Shown: positions 35,388-50,300 of the stretch, one piece after another | Layout of the letters: each line of letters starts with the position of its first letter | How positions within the stretch are numbered: the first letter of the stretch is position 1 | NCBI RefSeq assembly: GCF_964355755.1 | Contig: NC_092670.1 | Location: 23,247,201-23,311,200 of the forward strand | Direction of reading: 5' to 3' | DNA length: 64,000 nucleotides | DNA from: Antedon mediterranea | Lineage: Eukaryota > Echinodermata > Crinoidea > Comatulida > Antedonidae | Program-made: the position numbers and the translations under genes | Notes under the pieces: generated by a model | Told to the model about the DNA's origin: nothing | Databases searched by the model: none | Seen by the model: only the letters and a program-made list of their open reading frames with translations

Positions 35388-38300
35388 CTTGGGTCTTTGT
35401 GGTACTTTGAATGAGTTGATTGTGTGGTGTAAATTCAGTCACTTGTGGAGTTTGAACAAGCGCTGGCTGGTGGGGCCAAGGACTAACCACTTGGACTTTG
35501 GTTTGTTCTATTTCTGTTAATTTGAGAGAGAGAAAAGGCCAAGTGAACCGCAAAGAACAAGCTTTTTTGACAGCATAAGGCCCATATTTTACCCCTAGCT
35601 TAATTTCAGTTTTTAGTGATTATTAGAATATTCAGATTTGAGAGTCTTATTTGAAACAAAAGCTAAAACCGGGACTTGGGAAACATGTTGATACAGTAGA
35701 AAATGGTACAATTAATTTAATAGTCAAATATTTTTCTTATAGCCAAAGCACAACCAATACCAAACCATACTATTGTGCTGAATGAACTATCAAATTAAAA
35801 ATTAATTAGTCCATAATGTCCATTATACTTATAGCTCAAACACAGTCATGTCCTAACTAGTGTAATTCAAATTAATAATTAAAATTATTTTGGTGCAACA
35901 CAGAAGCCCTATAAACTACAACAAGAAAACAATTATGCAATATTCTACAACTAATACAATCTATAAAATTAACTATACTGTAAAACAAGATAATTAATAT
36001 TAGACAAACCTTTGGCTTTTTGTTCGAGAGGAGCCTGAAAGAAATAGAATTAAAAAATGTTATTAAATTTAATAATGCAAGAAGCATTGATAATTTGTTG
36101 CAGTAAGTATTACTATTACTTAGGAGAGGTTCTTTCTACTGTACATAAAAACAATGTTTTATAGAGCATTTTTCCATTTCATAATTAGGATTGTTCAACA
36201 TTATCTCAATCCTATAATCACAAAGGCACTTGCAATGCATATGAGAAAACAGGTCTTAAGCCTAGAAGAGAGTGACCTGCGCTGCTTTCATACAAGGGGA
36301 TTTGAAGCTTTGCTCTGAAGAGTATGACAGATCGGAAAAGGTAAAGAATGTTCAACGAGGCCTAGACTATCTGACGACATATTGAGCAAAACTACGGAGG
36401 TCAATTACTTTAAATTGGATGACATGTGCAAAGCAAACATGTTAATATGTTTCAGTTTTGATATAAGCCATTACAGGCATGTATCAAAGTCCACTAAAGG
36501 GGAAGAATATGAATTGTTTAATAGTAACTTATTACATTATACACAACCATTTTAGTTATTCTGATCTTTACACATTTCAATTTAAATGGAAGTGTACTAA
36601 AGAATTCTTGCTGCTCTTAATGACAGAAGAGGATAAGATACACTTTAAAATGTAAATAAATGCAAAGAGAGTGAAAAACTTGGTAAAATGCAAAAGAGAA
36701 CATTCAAATGAGGGTATGCATATTGCAGATATCAAGCTTCTAAAATTAATGATCTGTTGGTGTATGCAAATACATCGATCGCAAAATTAATGACAGACCA
36801 TCAGACCACCGAAACGATTAGCGTACGCAATGTCTACCCAAGACGGATAGCGTAACAGATGATGGTGATGGTGTATAGTTAAAACAATTTAGGACGACAA
36901 CATGAAAACTGTGGACGTTAATCGTTAAAACAAGCAAGAGCATAAAAAACAAGCAACATACAATTTTGGAAAATGCTTTGTATTTTCAAAGTAATAATTT
37001 TTTTTTTAAGTTTATTTATTTCAATATATTCCTTTGTTTTTTAATTATTGATTCTTTATAAACTTACATTCTGAAATAAACATCATGATCATTTGAAATT
37101 AAACATTAAATGTATTTTGTCGTACCTTTATCACCTGAATTTCGTCAATGTTCAGTGAATTCTGTTTGTTAATTGGTTCATTCAGATCATGTGATATGTC
37201 TTGATTACTTTCGTTTCCAATCTAAATAAAAGAAATAAGATATTGAAGCAAGATCAGTAATATTCTCCAAATAAAAATCACAGGGGATATAAATATTTTA
37301 TGTTTGTTCAAATATATACAACATCAAATCAGAATATTATTACTTAAGCTCTGTCTACACTATAAAAAAAAGTGTAATGTGCCCAGATATGGTAGTGATA
37401 TGACATCATGTTTATATATGGGCACATCACATTTTTTCATCACATAAAGTTTGATAGTGTAGCCAAAGCAGTTTGATTTACTTTTATTAATGTGAAACCA
37501 CACTTACTTGTATTCTGAAAGCTTTTAATTTCTCTCTAGCGTTCTGCAAGGTTCTATTAAGTTGATTTAGGAATGCCTCAGTAAAAACGTTCGGAACAGG
37601 CTTTCGCTTTAACCTGCGATTCTGAAAAACAAAGAATTTTTATAAGAGTAAGACATAATAAAAAATAATTGAATAAAATATAAAAATACTAGAAAATAAG
37701 TAAAATAACTACTTGGCGCAATTAAAGCGCATCTAGCCAGTGATAAATTACTCAAGGCATCTTATTTATACTTGCTTATAAAAAAACAAGGTTTTCTATG
37801 ATCTGGTGGTTAAGACAGTGAATCCTACAAAATGTATATTTTTTATAATCTACTGATCTATATGAATTGAATTAAAATCATATTCTCAATTTCTCACTGT
37901 ATTACTTGTTATTAAATAATGAATATAATATAATAATACAATGTGTACATCAACATGATTTAAATATCTTAAGATAATGTAAACTTAATAAAGAACCTTA
38001 AAAGATTAACAACGTTTGGTTTTATGCTAATTCCTCATTTTTCAACAGACATGTTAAGCTTTAACTGATGGAGAATGTTTTAATGACCATTAGCAAAACG
38101 TACAATCCATTAAGTACAATTATCTGTTTGCTCTTTGCCCGCTTGTTTTCTCTCGATGATTTCTGTTCTTAAAGGTCAAAGTACCATGATACTTTTAATA
38201 GCTATGTAATCAATCAATAAGCATTTAATGGCTGTGATTTCTCAGGTTAAATTTTAATTAACTAATTGTTATGAAATTATTAATAAATACATTTTAATAA

Positions 38301-41300
38301 ACTGGGATTTTTTAAAATTTTACAAATTTGCAAGAATTTATGATTATAATTTATTATCATTAACTTAGACTAAGGAATATGGTTTTCCCGAAATTAGGCA
38401 CTTCTTTCTAGCTTATCTTACTTTATCATTTCGATTTTTGCTTATTTTATTAATATCTCCATTGAGATCCAGCCACAGATAACCACAGAATTGTTATTTT
38501 TTTAGTTATTTTCATAGAGTGCTTTGAGATGAGAAAGAATATAAGCCAAACAGGAGCTGCCTGGACCCCTATACAGAATACATTGATCGGTTAAATTATA
38601 TGGAAAGCAATCTGCAGCATCTTCCATGCATACTTAAAATAAATGCATTTGCACTACTGTAACCATAGGCCATATTGCATATTAAGTAGTTATAGTTCCA
38701 TCTTAAAGTGTTTCCAATGGTTGCCGTGTAACAACCAAAACATTAGGTATCATAGCAAAAGTAATTATTGTATTTTAAAGGTCATATAAGGTCACACGAC
38801 TTATACTTTAATTAGTTTTATGATACGGTGGATATTAAAAATATGTATTTTATTGCCTACAAACAATATCAGGATTTTAAAAATACAATGGGGTAAAAAT
38901 CCAAACAACTCACAATATGAAATATCATCATTTAATCTCAATAAGAAATTTTACATACTCAATGTATTTTTTACATTATTTTTCCCTCATTTATTTAAAA
39001 TATGTCTTATACTCGCCTACAGTTTATTATAAGCTTCTGTCCGCATTAACATTAATCTTTGCAGATACTTTTCTGGCGAATTGCAGTAGCAAACCGCAAA
39101 AAAGCATTAGCTATAATCTGTGATAATAATATAACTGTTCAGACTATCTATCTATATATTATCAAACATGGTTTTAAAGAAATAAAAAAATATAATAATA
39201 GTTACCTTGATAATATTAACAAAACACAGAAACTGTACTTCTCCTAAGTTCTCGTTGATGTGTTCAAAGTTAAGCTGATCAAGGGTTGTTGTGTTTTGTG
39301 GATGGCTTTGGCATGCAAAAAACTGGAACACTCTGCATTCTATACAAATAATTAGAATGATTAAACGCCCTGTTCAGGTTTTGTGAGCAAGATTTGCTGG
39401 ACTATAATGGTATTAAAAATGGTATTTTAAAGGAAAATACACATAAAATAAACAGTAATCTAGTATAGTGGGTTAGGCCTAGCTATTAAAACCATAGGCA
39501 AAGAGCAATAAAAAGCTATATTTTGTCAATTGGAGGCACAATTTTATTTGACCTTATTGTGTTTAGTTATTAATAGTAGTTATCTTTCTATATATCAATA
39601 ATTTGGTATTTGTTTGATTTTTATATTTGGAAAACAAGTATTAAAAAATAAGAATTTGGCTTTCAGCTTGTTCAGTGAAAAAAAATGTGGTTTTAAAAAG
39701 TAATGAGTTTATAATGGAAAATGAACAGTAATGTTCAGTTCTATATAATTGACTGCATTAATAATAAGGCTTTCTGGTCGTCCATTGAAAGGAAATATAT
39801 TTTAGCTCCATGGTATAGTGAATGTGACAGTTTTTATTATTCATAAAAGAAAATTAAGAGCGATATTCAGTTCTTATTGGTTATAAAGGTTCATACAGTA
39901 TGACATTACCTGTACACGCACATTACTATGTAATAAGGAGTTGTTAAAGCTGCAACAACATTATGATTATTAAGAGGAAACTAATGCAAAAAGTATGCTC
40001 CATGGCTTCTTTTAGAAATAAAATCTCAATTTAATAAGAAAATAATTCTGTTTTAAAGCCAATTATTTTTCGTTCACAGCTCATTACAGAATAAAAACAG
40101 CACCCATCTGTCTGCAATCATTGGCACATAAGACATTATATCATAATTAATTATATTATAATTATTATTACTTATTAATTTATGTTATAAAAGGCATGGT
40201 TTCCTTACCATTGGAATTTGAATATAGAGCATCCTTGAATACTTTGAAGAATACCTAAATACAGAAAAAAATTATTATTTAATGCATTAACAAATTATTT
40301 TTTAAAAAATTCAGTCAATTTCTAAAAGTACTGTACAGCTTTTAAAACACAAATTTCCCTGCTTAGGAATATGTAAACTGGCAAATAAACAATGCAATAT
40401 TATTCCATAGAAACAAAACATTGTTTAGAAAACTAAACAGTTTGTTAACATCTATTTGAAGCGAAATTCACAGTAAATTTCTAAAGTACCGCTTAAAACA
40501 CACATTTCCCTGCTTAGGAATATGTAAACTGGCAAATAAACAATGCAATATTATTCCATAGAAACAAAACATTGTTTAGAAAACTAAACAGTTTATTAAC
40601 ATCTATTTGAAGCGAAATTCACAGTAAATTTCTAAAGTACCGCTTAAAACACAAATTTCCCTGCTTAGGAATATGTAAACTGGCAAATAAACAATGCAAT
40701 ATTATTCCATAGAAACAAAACATTGTTTAGAAAACTAAACAGTTTATTAACATCTATTTGAAGTGAAATTCACGGTAAATTTCTAAAGTACAGCTTAAAA
40801 AAACCAAACTAACCAGCTGGGAATATGTAAACTAGCAAATAAATAATACAAATTATGCTATATTATTCCATAGAAAACAAAACATTACTGTTTAGAAAAC
40901 TAAACAGTTTCAGACATAATGGCCGTACAATATTATGTGAAACCAACAAAATATGGAAAGCATAATCATTTCTTTCAAAAACATTATTGATCAAAAATGC
41001 ATCTCCCGTTGATAGGATATGAAACCGAATGCTGATGTTGCAAGTAGATCAGACAATGCTTAGTATTCACGGCAGACAATGAAGATACACGTACCGTCTT
41101 TAGTACCATCTTATTATAATATACATCAGTCAAATAAGATAATATCACAAATGTCAGATACAAATGTAATCACAATTTTTTTTTTTTTTTTTTTTGCATT
41201 TTTATCCTTTACAATACAAAAATAGTTTTGGAAAATTCATTACTGTAGATAATTTGCTTTGTTTATAAATTTGATATTATTTCTTAATTTTTTTATTTTT

Positions 41301-44300
41301 CACAATAATGAAACAAGCTGATATGGAATAATTTAGTCAACATTTAATAAAATATTAATATCTAAAGTCTTGTATTGTATATGATATATAATATGCTAGA
41401 AGAATTGTGAAGAAATGAAACAATGTTTAGAGAATTAGATCTGTCAAGATAATCAGCAGTTTGTTGTGTGTGAACAGATATCTATGAATTATATTACATA
41501 GTATCTCTTCCACAGCTTCAAAAAGCCAGTGTGTGAACAGATGTCTATGAATTATATTACACAGTATCTCTTCCACAACTTCAAAAAGCCAGTGTGTGAA
41601 CAGATGTCTATGAATTATATTACACAGTATCGCTTCCGCAACTTTAAAAAGCCAGTGTGTGAACAGATGTCTATGAATTATATTACACAGTATCTCTTCC
41701 ACAACTGTAAAAGGCCAGTGTGTGAACACACAATTTTATCTTGATAAGATTTCTAAATGTAAAAATAGAAACTAACCTCCTCATCTCCAAGATCTTCGTA
41801 ATCTTCAACTATAAAGAAAATAACATTAACAACAATTATTAATTGAAATACCGTAGTTCCCCGGGTATAATCCCACCCCCCTTGTACGTGAAATTTGCCC
41901 GAATTTGAGAGGTGGGACTATACCCGGGGATTTCTCGGTGCATGAACTGAAAATGACAATATTTCTTCTGGCTACGATTTAGGCTATCTAAAGCTATATT
42001 CCGATGTAGGCCTAGACATTAGACTGCCAGGTCATCTAGGCCTAGGCGGCCTAATTGGTCTATGCCTACTGTATAGATTTTCTCCAAGATTTCTACTTAA
42101 AAAATACCCTAAAATGTGATCTAGGCCTGGCTTCCTAAATAATATCGACATAACTCATACGAGTTCTCCGTCTCTCCCGATTCCCCACGCTCGAGCTCTG
42201 TGCAAATCGCATGTTGTTGCATGCGACACGAACTACAGTACTGCTCCGGTCGGTATAGAGGGCGATGTTTTTTTATGGTAATCAAGCATGCAGTAGTGTA
42301 AACAAGGCATGCAGAATGTACACGGCGAGCGAGTGTGCGGCGAATGCATGATGTGCAGAACGCGAAGATCGGGGCGATAATATTAAGGTTGTATTCAACT
42401 TTACGATGGCCAATGTTTGATGAGTTTTAAGTAAGCCGAATTCAGAGAAATTACTCTATATTTTGGTGAGAATTTCATTTAAAAAAATCGACGTCGGCCT
42501 AGCTAGCTAGGCCTACCTCTGTCCTAATGATAAATTATACACTGGGACTTTGCCCGGGGATATGCTTGCGTGCGAAGGTAATCGTAAAGTCGGGGGTGGG
42601 ATTATACTCGAGGTGGGATTATACCCGAGGAACTACGGTATTTATATTTAATAATCAATATTTTGTTTTGGTTTTAATATATTTATTGTATAGTATTACT
42701 TGGTTTCCATTATGAAAATTCAAACTAATTTATTGTGTTACTTATAATAGAATCAATATGGTTGTTACACTAGGAAAATCCTTATTCCTCTGACGCATGT
42801 AAAACTGTATGAATTATTAAACAAAATCAATCACATTTTACAGAATTCTATAGATGATATATTGAGGAGGCATTTGATATTATTTCATAGAAGATCTATC
42901 TGATTTTAATTGTTTTAAACTATTTACTGTTTATTTGATATTTTACACCTATATACAGGTACAAGGGTTTTTTTAATGACGTGGTCATTCATTAATTAAC
43001 ACTAATTTGAGACCAAGACTGTTGAAAGCCACTAGAAGACCATCATAAGAGTTTCTATAATTGAGAATGACCTTTTTATATCCTAGTATTTTATCAAACC
43101 TGTGTGAAAGCAACCTACAGTACTTGGGGGATACACAAAGTGTACAGCAGAAAGACCTTACTGTTAGTAACAAGATGTAGGTTAGGAGTGGGTGAAATCT
43201 AAGGATTGATAGAGGGCTTAAATTCCTCTGTAAATGCGTTTTATTACATTTACAGTACTATAGACAATAATTTAAGCTGGTAAAGTTATCTGCCTCTCAC
43301 CCAGCACAACGCCAATGCATCAATAATGACAAGAAATAAAGTAGCCTTTGAATTTATATATGAATACTTCTTTACACAGTGGTTGATTTAAGATGAGACA
43401 GATACCAAATGTAATGCAATATACAGGTCAAAGTGTTTCAGTTAATAGAGGAACATGTACATGCACACCTGAAGTCGTATAAATCAAGTCACTTCTATAA
43501 GATTATAATGTTTGCTGTGGAATTTATTGCAGACTAAGTATGCAGGAGGCGTTAACAATATTTCTCTATTTACCACAGACATGTACTACATGATATATAC
43601 CATTTATAGATTGTAGCCGTGTGTAGTTTGGAATATATCAGATCTTTTATAATGAACTTTCAAAATAGAAAGAACTTAACATTGATATTTACCTTTCTTG
43701 TAAATAAAGTATGCACGAGAGTTGTTGCAATGGATTTAACAAGCCAAACACTATTCAGTTATTCAGTATAGCAGACAGGATAATAGAAAATGAGATGCAA
43801 CAAGAATCTTAATAGATCTAGACAACAGGCTTACTTGCCAATTATACTAACAGACTTGATTCTCATTGCGATGCCTCTTTTTTTTCATACTACCTTCAAG
43901 CACTGAATATGAGATGATGGCATACATAGTAATCAAACCTCTAGTATATTTTTAAGCAAAATAAGTGGACATTTGAACGCTAAGAATAGGCCATTTTGGT
44001 ACAGTTCAATGGTGGAAGACAGCCTAAAAACGTGATTCTCATTGTGATGTCTATTTTTTCATACTAGCTTCAAGCACAGAATATGAGATGATGGCATACA
44101 TAGTAATCAAACCTCTAGTATATTATTAATCAAAATAAGTGGAAAGTAGAAAGAACAGGCCATTTGGCACTATGATGGTTGGATACACCATGACAAACTT
44201 GAATTTGCGGAAGTCTGGAGCCTGGTATAAGGAGATTTGACTACACAGTGTAGTTACCAATGTAGTATTGTATCCTGTAGATGTCATTCTGTGGTTGCCG

Positions 44301-47300
44301 TTTTGACGGGTAATGGCAGGTGCATAAAAAATACATATTTATATATTAAAATGTCTATAATATTATGTTTATACTTGCCTGATACTTTTGAAACAAAGGC
44401 AGCGGTTATTTCGCGGAACTTTTCTGTGCTTACATCATCAGTGTTCTGTAAAATATAAAAATAATAAATTTATTAATTATAAATATTATTATCAACAATC
44501 ACGTCATCAAATTCTTTTTCCCATGCTTGTGTATATGACATTTCCCATAATGCATTCTACCATGTAGCACAATTCTAATGATACTGTATTTTGTGAGCAC
44601 AAATACAGTATAATCTTATAATTATATTTTTTAACCTATAGTTATTATCAATCATATAAATAATTATTGGGATTTATGCAACAAAAATAAATTCAATGTG
44701 ATTAATAATGATTATAGACATTTTTTTGTTCTAGAATTTATATTAATTAGAATTATAATATACAGTGATGACCTAAATACCTTGAGGCCGTTCAATAATT
44801 ATGACAAGACAAATTGCTGAGATAATTTGTATAGCTTCATTAATATGACACAGATATAAATACACCAATAAATGCTTAATGAACTCTTAGGTATGTACTT
44901 TAAATAGACTTGTGCGTACCATACATAATATCAAATATAACAAACATTTTCAGTAATTACAATAAACTGTAATAATGATGGTATGCTGATATAATTAAAG
45001 TTGCCAGAAGCTGTTCAGAATGAGGTTATTTGCAGCCTAGGCCCAATGCATTTGTTGTATGTCCCTGTTAATTTGCTGCTGACACCACTAGGCCTACAGT
45101 AGCTACTTGGTCTAATTGCAAAATAAAACTAAATGTAAACATATTTACTGTAGTAGCCAACCATAATTTGTACAATGTATTTTATTATTAGTCTTTTTCA
45201 TAATCAAATGGTAACTAGAATTATTTTCTATTTGACAAATTAAGGTGATTGAAGATAAAGATATATATATGTAGTCATACTTTTTCGCTGCAATGTTTTG
45301 CGCACAAAATTTAAAATAAAAACAATCAATTACATTATAAATATATTAATTTATTAAATTATATTGATTAGAAACTATAGATAGATAAAATGTAAATTTC
45401 TTTAGTCTATATTCGTATTAACATCTGTGACTTTTCCTAGAAATCCTAGATATATTTAATGAGTAAATAAATTAAAGAATCGTTATTATATTCATAATGA
45501 ACATGGTGGTAGGTAGTATCGACATGCTAGTATTAAAGGTTAATCCAGTATAGATGAGAATCCTCTAAACCTTGTATTGTTATGCAAATATAACATAACC
45601 ACTGAGGTGGTACAACTATATAATACTACACAATAAACCGTATTGAATAAAAGGTATTGATAACAATTTGACAGTACTGTAATATGTGTGTGTTAACTCA
45701 ATGAATTTGTTATTATTTGTGTACAAAATTTGAATATGAATAGTGCAAATTAAACATAGATTCTTATTTGGGATTGTTTGTGTATTTTTGTTTTGATGTT
45801 TAGTAGTGTAGGTAGTAGTTAGTAGTGTAATTTACTGTAACAAAAATATGATTTTTAATAAAACAACATTTTTACATAAGAATGGTGTAGTTTTTGTATA
45901 TTTAAAGACATTTTGTGAAATGTAGTATTTACAGTATCATAATTATGAATTTGAATGAAAAATATAGATTTTAATCCTTTTTACTTTTACAATTTTATTG
46001 TTTGTTAGGCAGGATAGTCAGATGCTCACATCATTATGACACATAAATATCTAGCTTGTCTTGACAAGTTAGTGAAACAGTGTGGTGATGTGAGATTCCG
46101 TTTTCGGACTTTTTTTCTGTTGTCTTGATCAATTTATTCCGTTTATTAGGCCTTTTCCTGGTTTATTTTACATCAACATTTTCATTTTCACACTTGTGCT
46201 AAACAGCGCATAGAGACTATTTGTATTTTGCGCTATATAAATTTAAAACGATTAACCATTAAAAAATGAATATTAAAATAAATACTGTTCTGTTAGTCTT
46301 GGAACAAGTAAAGTTTGATTTAACATTACGAACACGACCTTAGCAAGTCTACCAATAGTAAGTGTTTTGAATAGTAGCCTTAATTAATCCTAAATTAAAT
46401 CAATTTCAATATTATTGCAACATATTGTGAACAGTTGCCAACCTATGACTAATTTCACCCAAAAAAAATGGTGTTAACTTTCTGGAAATCATCCAAGCTG
46501 AATTTTCAAATCCGGTACTGAAAAACCACTTCGCAATATGTAACGATATTCATAAACATGATGGGTCAATATGTAACCTTAAGGTCATGGGTCACAGAAT
46601 GTTATATCAGAAACTATTGTGGGTAAATACATTTACAAGATTAAACAAACAAATTAATCAATTTTAATGATTCTAATTTTTTTTGGTTTTAAAATCTAAA
46701 CATTATTTACGTAAAGCAATAATTTTCAAAGGTTTTGTGTTTGAAATGTTTGTATCAAACATACAGTACCATCACTAGGCTGAAAACCTTGGCTTGTTTA
46801 CTTATATTGTTTTAGACAGTAGTCTGTATGATGTAGTGTTGTGATAGGCTTTAAATTGAATTGCGGTGAGGTGTCTATTTCAATATTTATGTTAGATACA
46901 AATACTGACAAAATTAACTAGTAAATCAAATTATTATAATGTTGATACTGTAGACATGTGAATCATAGTAGACCTAAATAGTACAATTTTACTGTTACAG
47001 TACATGACAAATTAGCAGCAGTGTTGAGTGTGTGTGTTTTTGGTTTGCAGTCAGCAGACATTTTAAACATGGCTGAACAACAGTACACCACCGAGAGCTG
47101 CTGCAGTCTAATCCTAGCTACATGACCTTGTACCACCATTAGGCAGTGTTCTCACAAGCTACGACAGATCAAGCTAAACTACAGTATTATGCTAGAGGTT
47201 ACCTTGATATCATTAAGTCTTCATTAAACAACAGTATGTAGAATAGCTTTGTGAGGAGGTATACTGCAGTTATATTGTCCCTTGATACACGTTCACTAAA

Positions 47301-50300
47301 CTGCTTATTACACTACGGTAAATGTCTTTTTTTTAGCCTGGAAGTTAATGCTATGCAAAACCAAATTTGATTCGTCAATTCTATCACATGATCAGACATT
47401 CCAGGTTGAACCAACCAGGTTGCTTGGTTGTTGCTTATGTCTGTGTCGTGCTTAGTGAAGCGTTTACTTTACTGACTGCTACAACTACAAGTGATATATC
47501 CAGGACAGTTACAACGGCTCAATACCGTTTGAAGAGTTTAATAATATCAGTAGAATCTTAAGTTTGTTTGATTGAAACTGAAACTTGAACTAAAATCACA
47601 CAAAACATTTCAAGCAAAGTAAGAAAAAATTGAGACTAAAAGCAGGAGAAAAAAAAACACATATTGAGACAGATTTATTTTTTAAGAATAGATACAAAAA
47701 AAAATACATTTTGAATTTGAAAAAGGAAAAACATTCAAGTCTCACTTTTTTTTAAAATTAATTTTGAGGGGGAAAAAAATTAAACAAAGACTTAAGTTTG
47801 ATCAACCACAAAAAAGAAACCCACTCAAATAAGTATTCAAGAGTAGACAGCTATTACTACCTTTATTAATCAATATATTTATTACATAGCAATGGCAATT
47901 TTACTCTTTATTCCAACCTAAAAAATTCATAAATAGCATGCATATAAAATATAAGCTTTAAACAAATCTACTGTACAAAGCGACCAATCAATTTCCTTTA
48001 ATATCACAGCCTTTTTTAATACTGCTATTCAATTATTGCAAGTAATATAATGTTTATTGTATAAATTCTATTACAAATTTCCATTTTGTGATACAGTTGA
48101 CCCAAAACCTTCCCAGACACATCAATAATGAATTAGGAATTAAAAAAAAGAAGCATTGATCATGCAGAACAAAATCTAAATAACAAAACATAGCAACAGA
48201 ATGAAGTGCAGTACTGTAGTAGAAGGTTACTAAATTATAGACACTGAATTATGTTTTTCAAATGAGCTTGATACTGTAATGGTATGCCTTCAGAAACCAT
48301 TCAATAGTTTGTTCCAAATGATTATAAATAAACATTAACAAAAAAACCTAGAAGACTACGGGGCCGTTTCTACTGAGCAAGGAAATCCGGATTTAAATAC
48401 CATACTTTTTTTTAAAGAATGGTGTTTTCTTACCAAAAGAAATGGGTCTTCATAAAAAGTACCGCTTTTCATTTCATTCATTTTACTTTTATTTCGTAAA
48501 TGTCCATACAGTAGTTACAAAATCAATTGCATAAATAAGTTAAATAAAAAAGGCAGATACACACACAAAAAAGATCATCTTAGGATCTCCCTCATTTTTT
48601 ATGGAGCCTGGATGATTCAAATGATGATATCATACAATACATTATATCATTCCATTTTTGGTAGCTGAAATTTTCTGTAACAATGAAAAGATATTCCCCA
48701 AAAGACGGGACGGCATTATGGTTTTCAAACACCAATTGATTCTATGCTCGATAGTCTTACAGGTTTTTAAAAGGCTTTTCAGATCTTCCTTATAAAACAA
48801 AACTGGTTTTGAAGAAAATATTTTTCTTAAAATTTGCTGATAGAAATAGACCCTAAAATAGCCTAGAATTATTTTTGAATGTGACTAAATCAGGTTTCTG
48901 CACTACACTACTGTTTTCTCAATATCAGAAAAACACCATTTTGGTTAAATATACAATGTTACGATATGGTAATGCAAAGTTCTAAAACTGTGTGTACAAA
49001 AGATAGTACAGTTATCTAACCCTTCTACTAAATTAAACAAACAGAAACGGTGTTGGTAGTCTATGTATGAGTTGTCAGCTTTACCTGGATAAACATTAGC
49101 CTCTTTCCCACGAAGTGGAGGGCAATTAAGAGAAGAAAAAATTGTTAGTGGAACACTCTTACTTGTACTCTTGTCTAAATTCAACCACTAAACCAACGCT
49201 ATTTATGCCGATACTCCACAACAGATGCAGCAACATTCACAACAATGTAATGTTCAGATGTACAGTAATAACAAGTCTTGTTCATATTCAGCCTACAACT
49301 TTGTACAGACATTTAGCTGGAGTAGGCAGGTACTTAACTTGTAAATATATTGTACTGTAGAAGTACACATTACAGTGTCAGTTTGCTAGTAGTGGCCTGA
49401 GCATGATTGTAGGATAGCAACAAAGTCAATAATCTAACAAATGAATGTAAACAACGATATAATGGTAGTTTCCACGCCCAAGTATTTAAATGTAAACAGA
49501 ATTATTGTCAACATTTACAGTAGCTGTTGATTATGACATTTTATCAGTGTAAAACTTTAAGTCTAAGTTTATAATTTCATAAAATGTTCATATAATCGTT
49601 ATTTTAGCAAAAAAAATCATATTTTTTAAAATTTGATTATACAGCACTAGTTTTATTATATTGCATAGAAAAAATTAATATTAAAAAAATAAAAATAAAT
49701 TATTATTGGTATTTTATACTACAGATACTAGCCTTCAATACATTATATTACCAGCTTGTTGTAATGGCGTTTAAGATGTACAGAGACGTCATCTAAGTGT
49801 TTTACGATGGAACATATGTCAAGTTATTTCAACATTAAAAAATCATATTATTTAAATGCATTTCTTTTCTAAATAAATTTTTGGATGGTTTAAAGAACTC
49901 CAGTTTAAAAGTCCTATCTTGTGCAAGATTATTTATTTGTTGCCTCGTCCATTGGATAGGATGTTAAGCTTAAGGGTGTGTTTATGGAGTCTAACATAAT
50001 AAAATACAGTATTTTTATTGTTATTGCATTGTAATATGAAAAGCAAGGTTGTAGTGAATAAGTTTATGAGTAGATTATTGCAATGAGGATCACATATCAC
50101 CATAATTATATTCTAGTTCTACTAGTAACTACTGGATGTAGTATATTGTAATTAAAATAGTCATACTGTATGTGTAGTAATCCTTCTATAAGATAATCTT
50201 TGGCTTCTTGATTGGAAATGTTCAACAAGGTCTCAAAGTAATGACATAATGCTCATTAATTTTATATTTCTATACATCAAGGGCAATATCAATCAAACTA

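Noticed and set aside
41427-41729. A 100-codon minus-strand frame of 21-residue repeats, and a matching open frame on the + strand
   Set aside because: It exists only because the 63-bp tandem unit is a multiple of three and lacks stops. Both strands are open, the array lies in an intron, and it has no splice or start context.
47067-47125. A short + strand frame after a good acceptor-like 'tttggtttgcag', starting ATGGCTGAACAACAG
   Set aside because: It codes only about 18 residues before a stop, lies antisense in the large intron and finds no neighbouring exons on the + strand.
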